Positions 53,605 through 64,000 of a DNA stretch of 64,000 nucleotides are shown here, one piece after another (position 1 is the stretch's first letter; every line of letters begins with the position of its first letter). The notes beneath the pieces were generated by a model. It was not told the origin of the DNA. It was given only the letters and a program-made list of their open reading frames with translations, and did not search any database. The position numbers and the translations under genes are program-made. This DNA is from Alphaproteobacteria bacterium. Its GTDB lineage: Bacteria > Pseudomonadota > Alphaproteobacteria > CACIAM-22H2. Location: NCBI GenBank assembly GCA_016793165.1, contig JAEULA010000034.1, forward strand, positions 248,001-312,000. The letters run 5' to 3'.

Positions 53605-55266
53605 ATGACACGACGATCGACGGGCCCGTCGCGCGACGCGGGTCGACCACGCAGCTCCGCCTGGCGTCATCTTTGGGCACACGGTGCGCGCGCCAAGGCG
53701 ACGGTCGCGGAAGCCGTCGCCCTCGCGCTGCTGCTGCAGATCGCGCGCCTGCTTCCGGCCCTCGGCCTCGCGCTCGTGATCGACAAGGTCGCGACCAGCC
53801 ACGCCTCGGCGACTCTCGTCGTCATCCTCGGCGGGCTCGCGCTGATCGCAGCCGCCGAGTCCGTCATGGCGGCCGCCCGCGACGCGGCGCTGCGCGAACT
53901 CGCGGCCCTGGTCGAGGCAAGCCTGCCCGCGTCGCTCCCCGATCCCGACGCCGACCCGGCGCCGGGCGCCAACGCGTCGCCCGGCGCGCGCGTGGCGGTG
54001 GCGCGTGCCGGTATCGATCTGCTGCTGCTCGCCCTGACGGCGCCGGCGCTGGCCGCCGTGATGCTCGCGGCCCTCGCCCTCGCCGATCCTGCGCTGGCTC
54101 TCGCCGCGATCCTCGGCGGAGCGATGCAGATCGCCGTGCATCGCCTCGCGACCGGCACGCATCGCGCGGCGCGCGAGACGGCGCGGCGGGCCGCTCGATC
54201 CGCCGATCGCTGGCGAGCGGAGGCCGCGCTGGCCGTCGACGGCGACGACCGCTGGCGACGCGAGGCGCGCGACCGCGAGGCGGCGATCGAGAGCGCGACG
54301 CGCGACGCGCAGGACGCGCTCGACGACCTGCGCGACCGTCGGCGTCGCCTGGCCATGATCGTGCAGCGGCTGACCCACGTCGCCGCACTGGGCTCCGGCG
54401 CGCTGGCGATCGCCGCCGGCACGCTCACGACGGGCGGCCTGATCGCCGCATTGATGATCCTGCGTCAGGTTCAAGCGTTGCTCGACGGCGCGATTGCCGT
54501 CCTCGACCGGGCGGACGCCCTGGCGCCGCAAGCGACGGCGCTCGTGGGTCCCGTGAACGCGCCCGCACCGGCACGGCCCGACGCCGTGGCCGCCGGCGCG
54601 ATCGTGCTGCGCGACGTGGTCGTGCGCGCGCCCGGATCCGCCCAGCCGGCCCTCGACCTGTCGCTGACCGTCGCCCCCGGCAGCTTCGTGGCGATCGACG
54701 GCGAACCCGGCGCGGGCAAGTCGCTGCTGCTGCGGGTGATCGCCGGCGCGCAGCGGCCGCGTGGCGGAATGGTGCGGCGGGCTTCGCCGGAGCGGGCGCC
54801 GCTCGCCTTCGTGGCCGAGGATCCCTGGCTGCCCGACGGCACGATCGCCGACATCGTCCTCCCCGGGCCGGCCAGCGCGCGTCACGCCGCGCGCATGGCG
54901 GCGCTGCACGGCGCCGGCGCCCTGGAGAGCATGCGCGACCTGCCGCTCGGCCTCGGGCGCACCGCCGGGGTCGGCGGCCGCGACCTGGCATCGTCGCTGC
55001 GGCGACGAATCGCGCTGGCGCGCGCCCTGGCCGCGGAGCCGCGGATCCTGCTGCTCGACGCGCTGCCCGATCGGCTGGAACCCGCCGCAGCCGATCGTCT
55101 GCTCGCGACTCTCCTGGCGCAGCGCGGCCGCACCACCGTCGTCGTCGTCACGACCCTGCCCGCCTGGCACGCGGCGGCCGACCGCCGGCTCACCTTGCGC
55201 GCCGGCCGCGTCGCCATCGATCTGCCGGCCCAGGCGCCACGGCCCGGGCATGCGCGCTCGGCGTGA
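53605..55266 (+). CDS. ABC exporter-like (HlyB-type) protein with degenerate ATPase motifs
   Basis: A 553-residue protein: transmembrane domain (about 34-310, with a HlyB-like LPALGLALVIDKV at 50-62) and a nucleotide-binding domain (about 330-540). Walker A GEPGAGKS (366-373) is intact, but the Q-loop Gln is missing (AFVAEDPW, 401-408), the LSGGQ signature is DLASSLRR (460-467), the catalytic Glu after Walker B is Ala (ILLLDALPD, D485-A486) and the H-loop His is absent (VVTTLPAW, 514-521). ATP binding may persist but hydrolysis is unlikely. No peptidase domain. It overlaps the HlyD gene by 17 bases. Confidence 0.8.
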   Translation: MTRRSTGPSRDAGRPRSSAWRHLWAHGARAKATVAEAVALALLLQIARLLPALGLALVIDKVATSHASATLVVILGGLALIAAAESVMAAARDAALRELAALVEASLPASLPDPDADPAPGANASPGARVAVARAGIDLLLLALTAPALAAVMLAALALADPALALAAILGGAMQIAVHRLATGTHRAARETARRAARSADRWRAEAALAVDGDDRWRREARDREAAIESATRDAQDALDDLRDRRRRLAMIVQRLTHVAALGSGALAIAAGTLTTGGLIAALMILRQVQALLDGAIAVLDRADALAPQATALVGPVNAPAPARPDAVAAGAIVLRDVVVRAPGSAQPALDLSLTVAPGSFVAIDGEPGAGKSLLLRVIAGAQRPRGGMVRRASPERAPLAFVAEDPWLPDGTIADIVLPGPASARHAARMAALHGAGALESMRDLPLGLGRTAGVGGRDLASSLRRRIALARALAAEPRILLLDALPDRLEPAAADRLLATLLAQRGRTTVVVVTTLPAWHAAADRRLTLRAGRVAIDLPAQAPRPGHARSA

Positions 55267-56518
55267 TCGCCGCGCGACGCGCAGGCGCGCGCGCGTGCTG
55301 GTGCTGCTGCTGTCCGGCCTCGGCGCCTGGGCGACGCTGGGAGAGGTCGACGTCGTGGCGACGGCGGAGGGACGGCTGATCCCGATCCAGCGCGTGCAGC
55401 GCATCCAGCCCGTCGAGGCCGGGCGCGTCGTCGCGATCCATGTCGACGACGGCACGCGCGTGCGCGCCGGCGACGTGCTGGTCGAGATCGACGACGCGCT
55501 GCACCGCGCGGACCGCGACCGCCTGGCGAACAGCTGGGCCGCGAACCGTGCCGAACTGGCCCGGCTGCGCGCCCTCGCCGATGCGCCCGCCCATCGCTAC
55601 GAGCCGTCCCCGACGGTCGACGCCGCGCAGCGCGCGCGCCACCGGACCCTGCTCGACGCCGAGCTCGCCGAGCACGACGCCGCGCTCGCCGGCATCGACG
55701 CGCAGATGCGGCGCGAGGCGGCGCGCGCGGAGGCGACCGCTGCCGCGATCGCGCGCCACGCGGCGATCCTGCCGCTGGCCGAGGAGCGGAGCGAGGCGCG
55801 TCGACGCCTCGCCGAGAGCGGCCACGGCCCGCGGCTCGCCTGGCTCGACAGCGAGCAGCAGCGGCTCGAGCGGCTCCACGAGATCCGCGAGCTCGAGGCG
55901 CGGCGACGGGAGATCGATGCGGTCCGCGCGATGCTGGCCGAGCAGCGGCGCGCGGCGGAGCTGGCGCTTCGACGCCGCGCCGAGGCGCGCCTCGTCGAGG
56001 TCGAGCGGCTTGACGTGAGCCTGGCGCAGGAGCTCGCCAAGGCCGAGCGCCATCTCGGCTACCAGCGCCTGACCGCTCCGATCGACGGCACCGTGCTGCA
56101 GCTGGCCGTGCATACCCTCGGCGGGGTCGTCGCCGCGGGCGAGACGCTGATGCAGATCGTGCCCGACGACGCGCGCCTCGAGGTCGAGGCGCTCGTGCCC
56201 AACCGCGATGCCGGATTCGTCACGCCGGACCAGCCGGCGCAGATCAAGCTCGAGGCCTTCCCCTTCGCCATCTACGGCACGCTCGACGGCCATGTGCGCG
56301 ACGTCGGCCGGGACGCGATCGACGACGCGCGCGTCGGCCCGAGCTTCCCCGTGCGGATCGCCCTGGCGCGGCAGCACATCCGGACGGGCGAGCGGGCGAT
56401 CCCCCTGAGCCCGGGACTGCGCGTCACGGTCGACGTCGTCACCGAGCGCCGCAGCGTCGCCGCCGCGCTCGCCGCCCCCCTCCTGCGGCTTCGGCACGAC
56501 GCGCTGCGCGAGCGCTGA
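55250..56518 (+). CDS. HlyD-family membrane fusion protein
   Basis: A 422-residue type I secretion adaptor. A short basic N-terminus and one transmembrane helix (about 14-33) are followed by the first half of a biotinyl-lipoyl domain (EGRLIPIQRVQRIQPVEAG, about 41-59 and on), a long coiled coil (about 95-265, Glu/Arg/Ala-rich), the second lipoyl half (YQRLTAPIDGTVLQL, about 270-285) and a beta-barrel domain. These match HlyD/PrtE-type proteins. The ATG overlaps the end of the ABC gene. No TolC-like protein, RTX substrate or second ABC gene lies adjacent. Confidence 0.88.
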   Translation: MRARRDRRATRRRARVLVLLLSGLGAWATLGEVDVVATAEGRLIPIQRVQRIQPVEAGRVVAIHVDDGTRVRAGDVLVEIDDALHRADRDRLANSWAANRAELARLRALADAPAHRYEPSPTVDAAQRARHRTLLDAELAEHDAALAGIDAQMRREAARAEATAAAIARHAAILPLAEERSEARRRLAESGHGPRLAWLDSEQQRLERLHEIRELEARRREIDAVRAMLAEQRRAAELALRRRAEARLVEVERLDVSLAQELAKAERHLGYQRLTAPIDGTVLQLAVHTLGGVVAAGETLMQIVPDDARLEVEALVPNRDAGFVTPDQPAQIKLEAFPFAIYGTLDGHVRDVGRDAIDDARVGPSFPVRIALARQHIRTGERAIPLSPGLRVTVDVVTERRSVAAALAAPLLRLRHDALRER

Positions 56519-56617
56519 GCGGTGCCCCGCGCCGCGGGCTTGCAATCGGCCCGTCCAGCCGGTTTGCTGGACGCCGGTTCCGCAACGACAACCCTGAACG
56601 AGAAGTCGAGGATCGCC

Positions 56618-57805
56618 ATGTCTCGCGCCCTGCCCGTCGCCGATTGCCTGCCCGCCGATGCCGACCGCGCGCTGCTGGTCGGACGCGCCTGGAAGCCGGG
56701 CGCGGTCGGCGGCCCCTGCGTCGTCGCGGTGCGCGGCGGCGACCTCGTCGACCTGACGGCGCTCTATCCGACCACGAGCATGCTCCTCGACGGGCTCGAC
56801 ATCGCGCAGCTGCGCCTGCGCATCGCCGGCGCGCCGGTGCTCGCCCCCCTCGCCGCGACGATCGCCAATTCGGACGAGTCGGCGCGCGATCCGGGCAAGC
56901 CCTGGCTGCTCGCGCCGACCGACCTGCAGGCGCTCAAGGCCGCCGGCGTGACCTTCGCCCAGAGCATGGTCGAGCGCGTCATCGAGGAGCAGGCGCGCGG
57001 CGACGCGACGCTCGCGGATTCGATCCGGCGCGAGATGACGGCGGCGATCGGCACCGACCTCTCGAAGATCGTGCCCGGCTCGCCGCAGGCCGAGGAGCTC
57101 AAGAAGCTGCTGATGGCGAAGGGCAAGTGGTCGCCCTATCTCGAGGTCGGCATCGGCCCCTATGCCGAGGTGTTCACCAAGTCGCAGCCGATGTCGGCCG
57201 TGGGCCACGGCGCCGATGTCGGCCTGCATCCCGAATCGACCTGGAACAATCCCGAGCCCGAGGTCGTGATCGCGGTCGACCCGCAGGGCCGCATCGTCGG
57301 TGCAACGCTGGGCAACGACGTCAATCTGCGCGACTTCGAGGGGCGCTCGGCGCTCCTGCTCGGCAAGGCCAAGGACAACAATGCGAGCTGCGCCCTCGGG
57401 CCCTTCGTCCGGCTGTTCGACGAGCACTTCACCCTCGACGCCGTGTCGAAGGCCGATATCGGACTCACCGTCGAGGGGCCCGACAACTACAGGCTGGAGG
57501 GGAAGAGCTCGATGTCGCGGATCAGCCGCTCGCCCGCGTCGATCGCGGCGCAGACCGCGGGCTCGCACCACCAGTATCCCGACGGCTTCGTCCTCTTCCT
57601 GGGGACGATGTTCGCGCCCACCGACGACCGCGACGGCAAGGGCATGGGCTTCACGCACAAGGTCGGCGACGTGGTGACGATCTCGACGCCGAGCCTCGGA
57701 CGGCTCGTCAACCGCGTGCGCCGCTCGAACGAATGCAAGCCGTGGACCTACGGCACCGGCGCGCTGATGCGCAATCTCGCCGCGCGCGGAATCCTGCGGA
57801 CGTGA
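56618..57805 (+). CDS. Fumarylacetoacetate hydrolase family protein
   Basis: A 395-residue FAH-superfamily enzyme. The C-terminal FAH domain (about 160-390) shows PEVVIAVDPQGRIVG (metal-site Glu in NPEPEVV), NDVNLRDFEG and GLTVEGPDNY, followed by FLGTMFAP. The family includes fumarylacetoacetases, oxaloacetate decarboxylases and sugar-acid dehydratases; the about 390-residue length with an extra N-terminal domain suits sugar-acid or 2-keto-acid enzymes. ATG 56618 follows a GAGGATC Shine-Dalgarno. Neighbours give no substrate clue. Confidence 0.82.
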   Translation: MSRALPVADCLPADADRALLVGRAWKPGAVGGPCVVAVRGGDLVDLTALYPTTSMLLDGLDIAQLRLRIAGAPVLAPLAATIANSDESARDPGKPWLLAPTDLQALKAAGVTFAQSMVERVIEEQARGDATLADSIRREMTAAIGTDLSKIVPGSPQAEELKKLLMAKGKWSPYLEVGIGPYAEVFTKSQPMSAVGHGADVGLHPESTWNNPEPEVVIAVDPQGRIVGATLGNDVNLRDFEGRSALLLGKAKDNNASCALGPFVRLFDEHFTLDAVSKADIGLTVEGPDNYRLEGKSSMSRISRSPASIAAQTAGSHHQYPDGFVLFLGTMFAPTDDRDGKGMGFTHKVGDVVTISTPSLGRLVNRVRRSNECKPWTYGTGALMRNLAARGILRT

Positions 57806-57851
57806 AGGGCAGCGCCGCGGGCTCCACGCCCGGCGGCGCGCCCCGCGGCGT

Positions 57852-58196
57852 TCAGCGGCGCGCCTTGCGTGCCGCGTAGCGCGCGTCGCGCGCGGCCTTC
57901 TGCTCGGCCTCCAGCTTGAGGGCCTGGGCGGCGCGTTCGGCGGCCAGCCGGGCTTCCTCGGCCTCGCGCGCGATACGCGCCTCTTCGGCCGCCTTTGCCT
58001 CGGCCTCGCGCTGCGCCTTCCGGGCTGCCTCGCGCGCCTCGCGCGCCTGGCTGATCGCGAGGCGCTCGGCGCGCTGCGCCGCTACGGCCGGATCGTCGTC
58101 GCCGGGGCGGGCGCGGAATTTCTCGATCATCGCGCGCCGCGCGTCGGCGGCCGCCTTCATCCGGTCGTTGAAGTCGTTCGGCTTGAATCCGCTCAT
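57852..58196 (-). CDS. DUF6481 coiled-coil protein
   Basis: A 114-residue highly charged helical protein, starting MSGFKPNDFNDRM, which matches the DUF6481 family start. From about residue 38 it is an Ala/Glu/Arg-rich coiled coil and ends in a basic tail. No function is known; family members are often encoded near cspA-type genes, as here. It converges with the FAH-family gene over 46 bases. The 140-base gap to cspA contains the terminator at 58272-58298. Confidence 0.8.
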   Translation of the reverse strand: MSGFKPNDFNDRMKAAADARRAMIEKFRARPGDDDPAVAAQRAERLAISQAREAREAARKAQREAEAKAAEEARIAREAEEARLAAERAAQALKLEAEQKAARDARYAARKARR

Positions 58197-58271
58197 TGCG
58201 TCTCCATTCGTCTTGCGTGTCGTGTCGCGCCGCGCCCGCGAGGGCGCCCCGACACCGGAGCCAAGAAACGA

Positions 58272-58298
58272 AAAGCCGCCCCGAAGGGGGGCGGCTTT
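58272..58298 (-). terminator. Rho-independent terminator of cspA
   Basis: AAAGCCGCCCC (58272-58282) pairs with GGGGCGGCTTT (58288-58298). On the minus strand the hairpin is followed by TTTTCGTTTCTT, a proper T-rich tract. It lies 39 bases after the cspA stop. The clearest intrinsic terminator in the window. Confidence 0.85.
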
Positions 58299-58336
58299 CC
58301 CGGCCAGCCCCGAGGGGCCGGCCCGACGGCGTCAGA

Positions 58337-58546
58337 TCAGGCCGCCTGGATGTTGTTCACGGCGAGCTTGCCGCTGCGGCGATCCTCGGCGACGTCGAAG
58401 ATCACCTTCTGGCCCTCGGCCAGGGTGCCCATGCCGGCGCGCTCGAGAGCCGTGGCGTGGACGAACACGTCCTTGCCGCCGCCATCGGGCTGGATGAAGC
58501 CGAAGCCCTTGTGGGCGTTGTAGAACTTCACGGTTCCGTTCGTCAT
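58337..58546 (-). CDS. cspA: Cold-shock (CspA-family) RNA/DNA-binding protein
   Basis: A 69-residue OB-fold protein. RNP1 KGFGFI (about residues 13-18) and RNP2 VFVHATAL (about 27-34) are intact, and the family VKFYNAHKG start is present. Acts as an RNA chaperone. A GAAAGGAC Shine-Dalgarno precedes ATG 58546. The gap upstream to the next plus-strand gene is 328 bases and should hold its promoter and a long leader, as in other csp genes. Intrinsic terminator downstream. Confidence 0.96.
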   Translation of the reverse strand: MTNGTVKFYNAHKGFGFIQPDGGGKDVFVHATALERAGMGTLAEGQKVIFDVAEDRRSGKLAVNNIQAA

Positions 58547-58874
58547 CGAATAGTCCTTTCACGATGTCTTGTGTGAGTGGAAGCGAGGCTGCGCGACAGC
58601 GCGGCCTTCAGCTCACGTCGTCGATGGTTGATCGGGATTGGCCAACCGCGGGACTCGAGGCGCGGAACACCCGCGCCATCCACCGGCCCCTTGTCACCTG
58701 CGGCGGTCATCGCCGTCGGTCGAACACATAGCCTGGGCGGCACTTGCTCACCTTTGCGCCCGGCGCGCAAGCGTCTTGATCGCATGCGCGGCAGCGTTGC
58801 AGTTTTCGTCGGGAGGCGGGAGGCGTCACGGACGTCAATCCGCATGGGCCGACGGCGTGCGCGGGAGGGATCAC
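58547..58874. promoter_or_regulatory. 328-base gap: cspA promoter/leader and next promoter
   Basis: No supported gene. Csp leaders are commonly 100-200 bases and structured, so the cspA transcript probably begins well inside this stretch, but no -35/-10 pair can be fixed. On the plus strand a GGGAGGGA Shine-Dalgarno lies at 58863-58870, before the next gene. Confidence 0.4.
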
Positions 58875-59117
58875 ATGGCGACGGCGATCGACATGCTCAC
58901 CCTGCAGTTCCTCGCCTGGATCGACGAGGCGCCGCGCAGCTACGCCGAGACGATGGACGCGTGGCGAACATCCTGCCCGCGCCTGTCTGTGTGGGAGGAC
59001 GCGACGATCGCCGGGCTGGTGCGCCTGACCTCGGACGAACGCGCCACCGTCGTGCTCACCGACATCGGCCGCGCGCGGCTGCGCGCCGCCGCCGGATCCG
59101 TCGCGGCGGCGCCGTGA
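58875..59117 (+). CDS. Small winged-helix-like conserved hypothetical protein
   Basis: An 80-residue protein starting at ATG 58875 behind a strong GGGAGGGA Shine-Dalgarno (4 bases). LTLQFLAWIDEAPRSYAETMDAWRTSCPRLSVWEDA, seen in parts, matches a widespread uncharacterised family in which the CPRxxVWEDA motif is conserved. The order helix-helix-strand (LTDIGRARL) suggests a winged-helix. Likely DNA-binding or partner-binding; no function known. Confidence 0.75.
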   Translation: MATAIDMLTLQFLAWIDEAPRSYAETMDAWRTSCPRLSVWEDATIAGLVRLTSDERATVVLTDIGRARLRAAAGSVAAAP

Positions 59118-59237
59118 CCCGACCCACGATCGGACCGGCCGACGCGCGGCAGCCGGATCGACGCTTGCATCCCGACCCTCCGCCTCGCATGAGAGCGGCC
59201 CGGCCGTGCCGACGGCCGGACATCACGTCATGACCGC

Positions 59238-60140
59238 ATGGACTCACCGATGACCCGACCGATCACGATTGCCGCCGGCGCGATGACCGCCGCGATCCAT
59301 CCGCTCGGCGCCGAACTGCACTCCTTCCGGCCCGACGGCTCCCGCGAATGGCTCTGGCAGGGCGAGCCCGCGTGGTGGAGCGGGCGCTCGCCGCTCCTGT
59401 TCCCGGTCGTCGGACGCTCGCCCGATGGCCACGTGCGTTGGCAGGGCCGGCGCATGGAGATGCCGCCGCACGGCGTGGCGCGCCAGAGCCTGTTCCGGGT
59501 CGTCGAGGCCGGCGCCAGCGCGGCGCGCTTCGAGCTCGTCGACGACGCGATGACGCGCAGCCACTATCCCTTCGCGTTCCGTCTCGTCGTCGACTACGCG
59601 CTCGCGCCGTCGTCGCTCACGATGACGGCCCGCGTCGAGAACCCGTCGCGCGAGGTGGTGCTGCCGGCCTGCCTGGGCTTCCATCCCGGCTTCGCCTGGC
59701 CGCTGGTGCCGGGGCACGCGAAGACCGCGCATGTCGTGCGCTTCGAGCACGACGAGCCCGCACCCATCCGGCGCATCGACAGGACCGGCCTCGGCGTCAG
59801 GGAGCCGCTGCCGTCGCCGGTGCGCGGCCGCGTGCTTGCGCTGGACGATTCGCTGTTCGTGGACGATGCGATCATCTTCGACCGCCTCGCGAGCCGGCGC
59901 CTGTGGTTCGGCGTGCCGGGCGCGCCGGGCCTGCGCGTCGAGTACCCGGATTGCCCGCATCTCGGCATCTGGATGAAGCCCGGCGCGCCCTATCTCTGCC
60001 TCGAGCCGTGGCAGGGTTTCGCGCCGGACATCGGCGACGACGGCGACCTCGCCAATCGACCGGGGATCGTGCTCATCCCGCCCGGCGGCACGCTCGTCCG
60101 CACGCTGCGCCTGGCGCCCGACGACGTGCCCGCGGCATGA
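59238..60140 (+). CDS. Aldose 1-epimerase (galactose mutarotase)-like protein
   Basis: A 300-residue beta-supersandwich sugar mutarotase homologue. Visible signatures: GAELHSFR, LFPVVGRSPDG, HGVAR (His as general acid, about residues 75-79), FHPGFAWPL (about 146-154, His) and WMKPGAPYLCLEPWQG with the catalytic Glu (about 244-260). It could interconvert anomers of hexoses or of hexose 6-phosphates. ATG 59250 is an alternative start. The stop overlaps the next VOC gene (ATGA). Confidence 0.85.
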   Translation: MDSPMTRPITIAAGAMTAAIHPLGAELHSFRPDGSREWLWQGEPAWWSGRSPLLFPVVGRSPDGHVRWQGRRMEMPPHGVARQSLFRVVEAGASAARFELVDDAMTRSHYPFAFRLVVDYALAPSSLTMTARVENPSREVVLPACLGFHPGFAWPLVPGHAKTAHVVRFEHDEPAPIRRIDRTGLGVREPLPSPVRGRVLALDDSLFVDDAIIFDRLASRRLWFGVPGAPGLRVEYPDCPHLGIWMKPGAPYLCLEPWQGFAPDIGDDGDLANRPGIVLIPPGGTLVRTLRLAPDDVPAA

Positions 60141-60517
60141 CGATCAAGGTCGGCGCGATCATCGCCCAGCTGCGGACGACAGATCTCGAATCGTCGATCG
60201 AGTTCTGGACCCGGCGCGCCGGGCTCGCGCTCGACTTCCGGTATGCGGACTTCTATGCCGGCATACGCGCGGGCACGCAGGTCTTCCACCTGAAGCGCGT
60301 CGACGCGCCGGACCCGTCGATCGCGCACGTCCGGGCGGGCGGGCACTTCCACCTCTACCTCGAGGTCGAGGACGCGCGCGCCGCGGCCGTCGCGCTCGCG
60401 GCCGGCGGCGTCGCGCTGCTGCGCGAGGTCCACGACACGCCCTGGGGGACCCGCGAGCTCGTCTTCGCCGACGACCAGGGACACACGATCTACGTCGGCC
60501 AGCGTCTCGAGCCCTGA
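60137..60517 (+). CDS. VOC-family (glyoxalase-like) protein
   Basis: A 126-residue VOC-fold protein with two beta-alpha-beta repeats: VGAIIAQLRTTDLESSIEFW and then GHFHLYLEVED, with DTPWGTRELVFADDQGH near the end. The His of FHLYLEV and the Glu of TRELVF are candidate metal ligands. The substrate is unknown. It is coupled to the mutarotase gene by a 4-base overlap and converges on gltD. Confidence 0.84.
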   Translation: MTIKVGAIIAQLRTTDLESSIEFWTRRAGLALDFRYADFYAGIRAGTQVFHLKRVDAPDPSIAHVRAGGHFHLYLEVEDARAAAVALAAGGVALLREVHDTPWGTRELVFADDQGHTIYVGQRLEP

Positions 60518-60534
60518 GCGGGGACGACGCGCCG

Positions 60535-61986
<1,452 letters not shown>

Positions 61987-62017
61987 CGCTCTGAACTCCG
62001 AAGCCTGACCGTGTGAC

Positions 62018-64000
<1,983 letters not shown>

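Noticed and set aside
53605..56518. A complete type I secretion system with RTX substrate
   Set aside because: No TolC-like outer-membrane gene and no Gly/Asp-rich RTX protein are adjacent, and the ABC component lacks catalytic residues.

Overview
The window is a dense, very GC-rich stretch (strongly G/C-biased third codon positions) with almost no intergenic space. It looks like the core chromosome of an alphaproteobacterium, most likely from the Rhodospirillales or a nearby order. Supporting signs are a CpdR-type regulator, a DUF4175/TIGR02302 protein, a DUF3426 zinc-ribbon protein, the metX-metW block facing chorismate mutase-hisC-tyrA, a PhaR-controlled PHA cluster and a B12-dependent ribonucleotide reductase. 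No rRNA, tRNA, CRISPR array, insertion sequence or prophage was seen. The lineage is inferred from gene content only.

Layout: 1-5.3 kb holds the end of argH, a tiny lipoprotein, lysA and a large low-complexity membrane protein. 5.3-10.2 kb holds cpdR and a zinc-ribbon protein on the minus strand, then a tightly overlapping plus-strand operon ftsE-ftsX-HAD phosphatase-YdcF-plsC. 10.2-16 kb holds a chemoreceptor with a C-terminal PilZ domain, nrdJ and a DUF3445 haem-enzyme candidate. 16-24.4 kb holds a secreted protein, a ChaC-like enzyme, DUF2817, DUF2125, the aromatic block tyrA-hisC-chorismate mutase, and metX-metW. 24.4-34.2 kb holds two methyltransferases, a K+/H+ antiporter, gloB, a GST, a molybdopterin oxidoreductase, a DMT permease, an AhpD-like protein with a strikingly palindromic leader, and a PEP-CTERM-like surface protein. 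34.5-43.1 kb holds rbsK-deoC, a PhyH dioxygenase, a complete liv branched-chain ABC importer and a Tat-exported class V aminotransferase. 43.3-47.5 kb is a PHA cluster (phaB, phaA, phaC and a PhaE-like gene, divergent from phaR). 47.6-53.5 kb holds a PAS-GGDEF-EAL protein, a run of very small genes (VOC, Cys-rich, DUF1289, HicA-like, secreted, glycine-zipper lipoprotein) and a glutamine synthetase homologue. 53.6-56.5 kb holds an ABC exporter-like protein with a HlyD partner. 56.6-64 kb holds an FAH-family enzyme, DUF6481, cspA, a sugar mutarotase-like protein, a VOC protein, gltD and the C-terminal part of gltB.

The most unusual items are: (i) a HlyB-like ABC protein whose Walker A is intact but whose Q-loop, signature, catalytic Glu and H-loop His are all lost, paired with an intact HlyD adaptor and divergent from a glutamine synthetase homologue that lacks the adenylylation region; (ii) a 71-nt nested inverted repeat that abuts the start codon of the AhpD-like gene; (iii) an apparent ~220-bp same-strand coding overlap between phaE-like and phaC; (iv) a methyl-accepting chemotaxis protein with a terminal PilZ domain; (v) a PEP-CTERM-like gene preceded by three 16-bp direct repeats. 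Most of the remainder is ordinary housekeeping metabolism.
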